NCBI GenBank assembly: GCA_028095005.1
Contig: CM051462.1
Coordinates: forward strand, 172,245,955 to 172,309,954
Source of the DNA: Rhynchospora pubera
Lineage: Eukaryota; Streptophyta; Magnoliopsida; Poales; Cyperaceae
Direction of reading: 5' to 3'
Length of the DNA stretch: 64,000 bases
Position 1 is the first letter of the stretch; every line of letters starts with the position of its first letter. This document shows positions 55,784 through 64,000 of the stretch, piece by piece. Made by a program: the position numbers and the translations under genes. The notes beneath the pieces were generated by a model. It did no database searches and was not told where the DNA came from. It worked only from the letters and a program-made list of their open reading frames with translations.

Positions 55784-56636
55784 AGCCCAAAGGGGTCTGA
55801 TATTTATAGAGGGCACCAAGAGTTCCAAACCAGTCAAATTACTGGGGAAACGTTACACAACTCCACCAAGTGTTACACAACGCATAAATATAGTCGTTAA
55901 ATAAAATAAAATCCAAAAAATACGTTGAAAGCTGTCAGAAGCGTTGTACAATGGTTCTTGAGACAGTGAAAGTCCAATGGTCACAAAGGTTTGTCAGTAA
56001 CGTGACATAACGCTAGAAAGCGTTATGCAACTCTACATAATTTAAGCTTTGTGTGACACAAGTCAGACGTTGTAAAACGTAAGCCCGACAACCTCAAATT
56101 AGGCCAAAAATTCAAGCGTTACAAAAATCTGAACGAGCGTTATGAAACGTCTGATTTTTGACTCGTTGTGCCACGCTATGAAATGCACAACGCACTGGTG
56201 AAAAGAGTGCACAGAGAAGGGTTGACTTGGTCATATCGTTGTGTAAGAAACCAATCGTTACACTACGCTTGACCAAACGTTACACAATTGAAGAAAGCGT
56301 TTTGTAACGCATGAAGACTGATTTAACAAGAAAAGAGAACTTGAGGCGTTCTGAAACGTTGCACAATGCTATGAAGAGCTATATGACGTTTCAACAGAAT
56401 TTTGAGGCAGTACTTAAGTTCAGTCTTTCCTTGCAGAATTTGAGGCAGAAGTTGAAAAAGTTCCACAACCACCAACATGTGGAGGGTTTAATTTGGGATC
56501 CGTTTAATGGACAAATAGATACGGTGATACCATGTGGGAGGTTAAATGTGGGCGATGAGTTCTCTTAATGCATGCGACAGTGATGCTAAAAATGTAGATC
56601 TAATGACAAGCATGCGTCATCCTTTTCAACTTTGTC
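55784..56636. other. region with dispersed cgttacacaac-type motif
   Basis: At least ten degenerate, both-orientation copies of a short motif (aacgttacacaac, gcgttgtacaatg, gcgttatgcaac, gttgtaaaacg, gcgttatgaaacg, cgttgtgtaag and others) lie between 55850 and 56360. No ORF with known motifs (56311-56568 is open but unrecognised). Confidence 0.45.
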
Positions 56637-57115
56637 AAATTCGTGACTTGTGACTCGATCGAGATTCACTAATTATTTGAAATCAGCTTGCTCGAATTAA
56701 TTTCGAGTTCTTAATCGAATCGAGCTTTTAAGCTTGAAATCAATTTCGAATCGAGTTCGAGCTATGCACAGCTCACTTGATAACAACTCGCGAGTTATTC
56801 AGCTCTAATATATACATCAATTTTCTATTTGTTGATAATAAATGCCTCAAGTGGTCAAACCCATTTATTTTCTTTTAAGATAAAGTCCAAGTTTTTTTTC
56901 GAACTGATGCCTCAAGCCCACTCTCCTGATCACTCATTTCTCTCTTCCTCATCTTTTATACTACCAATTCGAGCTATTAACAAATCAAATCGAGTTAGCT
57001 CGAATTAATTTCAAATCGAATACGGGCCAAAATTTTCAACTCGGGACTCCTTCACGAATCGAATCGAGTTCGAGCTAGAGCTAGCTCGCTCTAACTCGGC
57101 TTGTTGCCACCCCTA
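56637..57115. mobile_element. GCTCGA-rich hAT-type element, copy 2 (degraded left end)
   Basis: Closely similar to 55240-55775 (cgtgacttgtgactcg, gctatgcacagctc, gagctagagctagctcgctc). The right terminus ttgccaccccta is intact. The left terminus is mutated (ctttgtcaaa) and no duplication is visible. Confidence 0.75.
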
Positions 57116-57416
57116 GTTACTTATGCATAAGAGAACCAGCTATATAATTTAGAGATATAGAACTTTATAATCTAAAATAAAAATTTAATTTATTATTATT
57201 ATTATTATTTAAAAAAAACACCTTTGTGAATTCCATTAACTGACAGATGAGAGAGAAATGGAGCTTAATTTGCAAATACAGATTTAATAAAGTAAATTAC
57301 TCATCGATACTTGTAAGACAGCCATGCAAAAAATGGTGAGACAAATTTGGGTTTGGAAAGAGAGGGGAAGATATCAAAATTCACACAAGTCGCTTTTTAT
57401 TTTGTCCTTAACTAGT

Positions 57417-60400
57417 TTAGTTTATCATGATAAAAAACAATACACAAATAGAAGCGCTTGCGCTTGCATTGCTCAATCCAAAGAGAGTAAAGAAAAATGC
57501 ACCCAAATCGACAGCCTCGGAACAGCATTGAGTGCTTAAATACTTATCCATATCCCATTTTTGTCTTCCACCCTCAAATAGATAACCTGTAAAAAAAGTA
57601 CTTGATTTTTTTCCCATTTAAAACCACCAGATTTTAAAGTTGAAATACAGCAATTTACAAATCATAATAATAAAATTTTACAATACCTACAAACCTGAAA
57701 AGATCATCCCAGAAGGTAGGTAAAAAAGATTCAAGATCTTTAAAAAACTTTAATCCATTCTGCAATCAAAATTTAAGTTAAATTAGAAAAACCATAGATC
57801 AGATATTTATGTTCTAAAAAGTAAAGAGTTACTTCCCGGCAACGGCGCACATTTTTTTTTAGCTTTGTATGTACTAAATCTTGCAATGTCTATTTTTGCA
57901 TTGGGATTCAGGGAATAAGTATCTTGGCTGATTTAGGCTCACTGGTACCAAAATAGGTAATACGTGCTTCAGCTTGGGAGAGTTTTTTTTACCATTACTT
58001 TCACTAAATTTGTAATATGAATTTTACTTTCTGGCAATAGAAAGTGCCAGGGTCAACCCTACTTGTTTCCAAAAAAAAAACAGAGAGTTACTTATAAAAT
58101 AAAATTGTAATAAAAAGAAAGGAATACGACAGGAACACAAGACTCTCTGTAAACTACCTTCCCACCCAATTTATTTCATCAATCAGAAAATGTTACAAAA
58201 TGTCTCACGCCTTCTATCAGGCTTACATCCTTTTTCAGAGAGAAAGAGGAATTTCAATATGTTCTATATATAAGATACAGACCAAGCTATCTTTCTATAT
58301 TTCTCTCTATTTCATACTATATTTGCAAGTCTAAATACAGCATCAAATAACAGTATAGCAAGTACATATTCACCTCCTATCTTCTAAAGATATGGCTTGA
58401 TCTTCTTCTGTAGCCTTGAAATATATATTGCCATATACGTCAATACTCCCTCTCAAGTTAGCGCGTACACATTTGTCATGCTTAACTTGTCAAGTATGGC
58501 AATGAAGTCTTTACTTGAGATAGCTTTCGTGAGTATGTCTGCAGAGCGCACATGTGGAATTTGAATTATTCCATATTCAATTTTCTCTTTTATGAAATGT
58601 CGATCTATCTCCACATGCTTCGTCCAATCATGTTGAACTGGATTATGAGAAATATCAATAGCTACTTTATTATCACAAAATAGTTTCATTGGTTCGGTTG
58701 GTGCAAAACCCAACTCACTCATTAATTTTTTCAGCCAAAGTAATTCACACAAACCCTTTCTAATTCCTCTGAATTCTGCCTCTGCACTGGACAGTGCCAC
58801 TACATCTTGTTTCTTGCTCCTCCAAGTAACAAGATTTCCACCAACAAAGGTGAAGTATTCTGAGGTTGACCTTGTGTCTGTTATGCTACCAGCCCAATCT
58901 GCATCAGTGTAGCATGATATGCCCAAGTGTCCATATTTCTTAAAGAACAGTCCCCTCCCTGGTGCTCCTTTTAGATATTTTAAGATACGTGTCACAGCCT
59001 CCATGTGCTCCTTACTTGGATTATGCATAAACTGGCTCACTAGACTGACCGCATATGCGATGTCCGGTCTGGTGTGAGACAAGTAAATGAGCTTTCCCAC
59101 TAGACGCTGATATCTGTCCTTGTTTGTAGGAACTTGATCCACAAATTCTCCTAATTTGGTATGTTGAGCAACAGGCGTATCCACAGGCTTACAATCAAGA
59201 ATTCCTACTTCTGCTAGTAGGTCCAAAACATTTTTTTTCTAAGACTGAATAATTCTTTGTTTTGATCGCGCAACCTCAATTCCCAAGAAATACTTTAGTC
59301 CTCCCAAATTCTTTATTTCAAATTCTTGTGCCAAGCAGTTCTCGAGTCTAACAATCTCTGCTGTGTCATCTCCTGTAATAATCATGTCATCAACATAAAT
59401 GATTAAAACAGTTATTTTACCACCTTGTTTTTTAAGAAAAAGCATGTAATTGGAGTCGCCTTGCTTGATTCCATATTTCTTCATAGCTTGGGAGAAGCGA
59501 CCAAACCACGCTCGTGGAGACTGTTTTAGTCCATAGAGAGCCTTCCTTAACTTGCATAGAGAGCCTGGGGGGACCTCCATATAGATTTCTTCCTCCAAAT
59601 CACCATGCAAAAATGCATTGTTCACATCAAACTGATGTAAGGGCCAGTCCAGATTCGCTGCAAGAGACAAAAGCACTCGGATTGTGTTAAGTTTAGCAAC
59701 TGGCAAGAAGGTTTCCTGAAAATCTATACCATAAGTTTGTGTATATCCTTTTGCAACAAGCCTTGCTTTGTACCTGTCAATATTTCCATCAGCATCAAAT
59801 TTAATAGAATAAACCCACTTACAACCTACAGGTTTCTTACCTTGTGGTAGTTCAGTCAGAGTCCAAGTACCGTTCTTATTTAGGGTTGTCATTTCTAATT
59901 CCATAGCTTGTACCCATCTCTGATCTCTTTTTGCCTCTTCAACAGTCTTGGGTATAGCTATTGACAACAGCTTCTTATTAAAGTGCTTTAATGGTTCTGG
60001 TAAGTGGTCTACAGAAACAAAACTTGCACTTGGATACTCACAAATTGTTCCATCCTCTGGACAATATCTCTTAGCTGGCACACCTCTATTTTTTCTTTGT
60101 GGTAGTACATAACTTGAGTTAGGAGAACTTACTTGTGGGCTTATCTCAGGAGATCCTGGGTTTTGTGGTCTTGGGTCTGTTTGTATCATCTCTTCAGCCT
60201 CTCTGTTTATCTCTGTCCACACCTCTAAGTCACCTTGGTTACCTTCTTCCATGGTGTTTGTATTTCCAAAAATTTTTCTATTCTTGGCTCTATTGTAAAC
60301 CTGCACTTGCATGCTCGGTTGCGGAGGTCTGACTGAAGTACTCAATTGTTCCTCAGTCATGCAGTCATCTTCGTGCTTGTCATCTGCAATCTGTCCCATG

Positions 60401-63400
60401 TCCAATACCACCACTGGGTCCACTACAGTTTCAGCTACGGTTTCACTCATGTCTGTATTTAATTGTGGTGAGGGATCTGGAATATGCACACACGTCAAGG
60501 TTAGGTTATCCCAATATTTCGACTCTGTGACACTCTCCCTCTGAGGCGAATATTGGGAAGAACAAAAAAATGGTTCATCTTCCACAAAAGTGACATCAAT
60601 AGTTGTATACCACTTTTGGTGAACCGGGTCATAGCACTTGTATCCTTTCTGATTTAATCCGAGTCCAAGAGAAATACACCATAGAGCGCATGGGTCAAGC
60701 TTTGACCTTTGGGGTTTTTGAACATGGACATAAGCAACACACCCAAAAATTTTCGGAGGAAGGCTTACAACTGATGGAATGGTTACAAAATTGGACAAGG
60801 TTTTCAAGGGGGTCTTAAAGTTATTAATTTTTGAAGGTAACCGATTGATTACATATACTGCCAAAAGTACAGCAGTATCCCAAAATTTCTGTGGAACATT
60901 ATACTCAAGTAACAGAGCTCTAGCTGTTTCAAGAATGTGTCTATTTTTTTCTTTCGGCTACCCCATTTTGCTGTGGTGTCACAACACATGAAGTTTCATG
61001 CACAATTCCATATTGATTAAAATAATCTTTTAAACCCTTGTTAACAAATTCTCCTCCGTTGTCACTTCTAAAAAAATTTATATTTCTTCCATACTAGTTT
61101 TGAATCATTTTAAAAAAAAAGTTTTAAAAACTTCAGCAACTTCCTCTTTTCGCTTTAAAAGATAAATCCAAGTCATTCTCGTGCAATCATCAATGAATAA
61201 GACAAACCATTTATAACCACCAATTGAATTTACCGGGGATGGACCCCATACATCTGAATGAATGAGCTCAAAAGGAAAATCACATTTATTCAAACTAGGT
61301 TTATAAGAAACACGATGACTTTTTGCTTTTATGCAAGTCTCACAATTTAACATAGAAATATCAATATTCATAAATAGTTTTGGTAAGAGTTTCTGTAAGT
61401 AACCAAAAGAAGGGTGTCCTAATCGCCGATGCCATTCCCAAATTTTTGTTTCCGACTTAGAGCATCCTCTCGAAAATTTGCTTTTCCACATTCCAGGTCT
61501 TCAAGATGATACAAACGACCCCTTTTAATACCACGCCCAATGATCTCCTTCGTGGATAAGTCCTGAAAAACACAACAGTTTGGATACATTAGCACCATGC
61601 AATTTAATTCTTCAGTAAGTTGTCCAACAGAGATTAACTTGGCTGATAAAGAAGGAACCACAAGTGTGTTAGACAGTGTAAGAGATGGTGATACATTTAC
61701 ATTCCCTGCCCCTGACACAGGATATGAGAGATCGTTTGCATTTAAAATTTCAGTTTTCCGTGGCTTTGCACTACTTTCCACATCAAGATTAGAAAACGTC
61801 ATATGATCAGTGGCTCCTGAATCTATAACCCAAGTAGAACCTTTCTCACAAGTTTTGTTGTAAGTACAATAAGAGTTTAGACATGTACCTTCTGATTCAG
61901 TTTCATTTTCTGTCTTACCGGTTATTACCAGATTGGTTTTGGCTTTGTCTTTTTCTCCTTGCTTTTTCTTCTTTAATTCATACCACCAGCCAGGATATCC
62001 GATCACTTGGAAACATTGTTCAATGGTATGCTTCTTACTGCCACACTTGGTGCATTTAGTCCCCTTGCTCGAACCAGGCTGTGGTTGTTGCTCATAGCTG
62101 TAACTCTACTTTGAACCAAGACCAGATGGAACATGCATAGTTACTGGATGTTGGCTTGGATTATTAGGTACAATTGTTTCATAGTTTGATGCTTGTGTTG
62201 CCGAACTAGAGACTAGGCATGGACCATAATTCCAAGTGGACATATTCGGACTTTTTGCAACCATTGCCATGGGGCTCACATTCTCAGATATGTTAATCAT
62301 GATTGACTGCCTCACATCTTCCCTTCTCACCCGTGCAAATGCCTCCTCTACAGTGGGTAGTGGTTTAGTTCACAAGACCTCTGCATGAATACTATCCAAC
62401 CTCTGGTCCAACCCGCCAAGAAAAATGTATAGCCTTTCTTCCTGAATTTTCATGGTTTCTAATTTTAATATCCTTAGCACACACATGTTTGTTAGGCCTT
62501 TCTTCCTGAATTTCTCTAAACAATTGTTGGAGCGTGTTGTAGTACTCTTGTAAATTCCCACCAGATTGTATGCACCCACGTACCCGCAATTGTAATTCAT
62601 AGACTTGGGTGCCATCACCCTCATAAAAAAAAAAGAAGTTTTAATTGCATTCCAAACTTCTTGTGCAGTAGAGAGGCCAAGAAAATTACCTAACATTGCA
62701 GGATCAAGAGAGTTCAGAAGCCAAGCTTTTATTGTGTTATCATCTATCTCCCACTGTTGGTACTCCAGTGCATCGCCACGAGGTGAAGACACGGTACCCG
62801 ACACATGGCCGAGATTATTTTCTTGGACTTGAGATGAACTTCCACCATGTCAGACCATAGACCATAGTTCTTTCCATCAAACTTCACCGTGATGGGCGAA
62901 TTTGACCCGTCTGCTATAGCCAGGACGCTTGTTTGAGGTTTTTGTTGATTCTTCAAAAATAACTCTGTCAATGTTACTGTCAGTTCCTTAATGAAATCTG
63001 AAGGAACTTGACTCACTTTCATAGTCTTCTCAGAATCATTGGGATCAGACATGTTAAGAGAGTAAAGGAAGAATTGTTTTTTTCGATTTCTATATGATGA
63101 GCAGGATCTCAACCCTCTCTGATACCATGTAATAAAAAGAAAGGAATACGACAGGAACACAAGACTCCCTCTAAACTCCCTTCCCACCCAATTTATTTCA
63201 TCAATCAGAAAATGTTACAAAATGTCTCACGCCTTCTATCAGGCTTACATCCTTTTTCAGAGAGAAAGAGGAATTTCAATATGTTCTATATAAGATACAG
63301 ACCAAGTTATCTTTCTATATTTCTCTCTATTTCATACTATATTCGCAAGTCTAAATACAGCATCAAATAACAGTATAGCAAGTACATATTCACCTCCTAT

Positions 63401-63876
63401 CTTCTGAAGATATGACTTGATCTTCTGTAGCCTTGAAATATATATTGCCATATACGTCAATAAAAATTACCTCATGTTTGACATTGTTTATTAAGTCCTC
63501 GATATTTTTCCTATCATATCTGTACTGGTCGTTGTTGAAAGCTCGAGTTAAAGAGGAAGTCAAAGAATTCCATCCCAACGGCACGTTTTTTTGAAGGTCA
63601 GATAGGTTTTGTTGCATTGCGCGTAGCAGATAAAACTGTTTGTCCGTATTAGTAAAGAACAAAGGATGGCCCCACCTATGTTAAATTGAGAATACAAACT
63701 TCAAATGAGAAATACTTTAAAACTTTTAAGGGAGCAGTAGAAATAAAATTAACTTACATCTTATTCTTATGATATGCAAGACAATCCCATAATTGTGTTA
63801 CTAATAAAGGAGCTCTATTAATATCTGAGCCATCAAACTCCCCAAGTATCTCTCGGAAGCACGAAAAATCTCCTCT
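57417..63876 (-). CDS. host gene with KEN-like domain, split by a copia insertion (partial)
   Basis: Minus-strand exons with consistent phases. A: 63758 to about 63876 (FSCFREILGEFDGSDINRAP, LWDCLAYHKNKM; 5' border uncertain). B: 63471-63675 (acceptor aacatag, donor gtaatttt). C: 57687-57759 (acceptor gattgcag; NGLKFFKDLESFLPTFWDDL). D: to 57586 (acceptor tttttacag; YLFEGGRQKWDMDKYL, open to a TAA at 57419-57417). Exon B reads HPLFFTNTDKQFYLLRAMQQ, a Trp-containing block, then RYDRKNIEDLINNVKHEV. This pattern resembles the IRE1/RNase L KEN ribonuclease domain (HPLFW..FL, RY..YxxxxVRDLLR). The match is by eye and partial. The intron between B and C (57760-63470) holds a whole copia element. 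Upstream exons probably lie beyond the window. IRE1 proteins are ER stress kinases with RNase activity; I cannot say this is one. Confidence 0.5.
58106..58442 (-). repeat. 3' LTR of the copia element
   Basis: 337 bp, TG..CA in either reading (tgtaataaaaag .. tatacgtca on the plus strand). It differs from the other LTR by a 2-bp (tatatata) and a 3-bp (ttc) indel and a few substitutions. Confidence 0.92.
58453..60864 (-). pseudogene. copia reverse transcriptase - RNase H
   Basis: One continuous frame apart from a single TAG at 59241-59239. From the right: end of integrase (YVINRLPSK), integrase C-terminal spacer, then RT (WTLTELPQGKKPVGCKWVYS, RYKARLVAKGYTQTYGIDF, FDVNNAFLHGDLEEEIYME, ALYGLKQSPRAWF). 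Catalytic YVDD lies near 59400, followed by LGGLKYFLGIEVA. After the TAG come LLAEVGILDCKPVDTPV, LVGKLIYLSHTRPDIAYAVS and RNase H (CYTDADWAGSITDTRSTSEY, LSSAEAEFRGI, FCDNKVAIDISHNP, KHVEIDRHFIKE). Catalytic residues are present. The TAG between RT and RNase H is the only visible lesion in this part. Confidence 0.9.
60865..63051 (-). pseudogene. copia gag - protease - integrase, frameshifted
   Basis: Begins at ATG 63051 (MSDPNDSEKTMKVSQVPSDF). Gag UBN2-type segments (FDGKNYGLWSDMVEV; IKAWLLNSLDPAMLGNFLGL) lie in two frames with a shift near 62800. A CCHC knuckle reads CTKCGSKKHTIEQC (about 62025-62070). Protease has STWVIDSGATDHMTFS with the catalytic Asp. The pre-integrase and integrase part reads WEWHRRLGHPSFGYLQKLL, CETCIKAKSHR and HSDVWGPSPV (first catalytic Asp), then SDNGGEFVN (second) and NGVAERK (Glu). 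A frameshift in an A-run follows the Glu motif near 60950. At least four breaks in all, so it is non-functional. Confidence 0.88.
63117..63127 (-). other. primer binding site of the copia element
   Basis: On the minus strand tggtatcagag directly follows the 5' LTR. This is complementary to the 3' end of initiator tRNA-Met, the usual copia primer. Confidence 0.92.
63128..63459 (-). repeat. 5' LTR of the copia element
   Basis: 332 bp. Its outer edge is 11 bp from the splice donor of exon B of the host gene. Confidence 0.92.
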
Positions 63877-64000
63877 TGCACCAGAAGGTGAAGTTTAAGC
63901 CACTGCACTAAAAATCTCCTATTCATATCTCGGATGCACTAAAAATCTACAAACAAATAAGTTATATGTCTCAAAGAAAGTAGTATCATTGCAAAATGAT
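63877..64000. other. intron or intergenic edge with small repeats
   Basis: Three near-copies of gcactaaaaatctcc (about 63859, 63905, 63938), the first overlapping exon A. Nothing else is seen before the window ends. Confidence 0.4.

Larger units (their letters stand above)
58106..63459 (-). mobile_element. copia retrotransposon in an intron, 5.35 kb, degenerate
   Basis: Full-length Ty1/copia element on the minus strand with LTRs 63128-63459 (5') and 58106-58442 (3'), a tRNA-Met-type PBS and a polypurine tract (58443-58455, read on minus as gagagggagtat). Gene order gag, protease, integrase, RT, RNase H identifies copia. Several frameshifts and stops inactivate it. By eye the LTRs show about seven substitutions and two small indels over about 332 bp. 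Flanks are A/T-rich (aaaat and ataaa) and no clear 5-bp duplication can be asserted. It lies 11 bp inside the intron that follows exon B of the host gene, in the same orientation. Confidence 0.93.

Noticed and set aside
58096..63470. Target-site duplication of the copia element
   Set aside because: Flanks aaaat and ataaa are both A/T-rich and do not match exactly, so no duplication is claimed.

Overview
This window is nuclear DNA from a flowering plant, most likely a eudicot. The evidence is AT-rich introns with GT..AG borders, a plant PLS-class pentatricopeptide repeat gene, plant copia and Tat-lineage gypsy retrotransposons, LINEs with zf-RVT and RNase H ends, and many small MITEs. There are few host genes and mobile DNA dominates.

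Layout. 1-3.9 kb: two LINE remnants, the second a 5'-truncated insertion with a recognisable target-site duplication. 4-17 kb: mostly intergenic, with MITEs, a 1.5 kb inverted-repeat element set inside a (TA)n microsatellite (7085-8569), an ArfGAP (AGD8/9/10-type) pseudogene (10444-10895) and a possible decayed multi-exon locus (12-14.4 kb). 17.9-26.6 kb: a translation-termination cluster. A 16-exon eRF3 gene (17910-23234) carries a MITE in exon 2 and two 1-nt frameshifts. It is followed 2.4 kb downstream on the same strand by an intact ORF for an eRF1 that has lost its whole stop-codon-recognition domain but keeps the GGQ domain and the eRF3-binding domain (25640-26575). 28.5-30.3 kb: an intact PPR gene, convergent with the last two exons of an unidentified gene. 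31.6-38.3 kb: MITEs, one half of a segmental duplication and a three-level nest of transposons. 38.3-49.2 kb: a complete, very young Tat-type gypsy element (TSD ACTAC, 432-bp LTRs) that lacks protease and the RT core but keeps gag, two RNase H domains, integrase, two tandem-repeat arrays and a long antisense ORF. 50-57 kb: more MITEs, a hAT transposase relic, the second half of the segmental duplication and two related hAT-type elements. 57.4-63.9 kb: a minus-strand host gene, tentatively with an IRE1/RNase L-like KEN domain, whose intron is occupied by a 5.35 kb copia retrotransposon in the same orientation.

How the parts relate. eRF1 and eRF3 form the stop-codon-dependent release complex. 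Finding a codon-blind eRF1 derivative beside an eRF3 copy is the most unusual feature of the window. It may be a duplicated and decaying pair, or a cluster in which only the eRF1 derivative is still maintained. The sequence alone does not decide. Both eRF3 frameshifts lie in short homopolymers, so sequencing error must be excluded. The MITE-bearing exon 2 is frame-neutral, so skipping it would restore the reading frame at that point.
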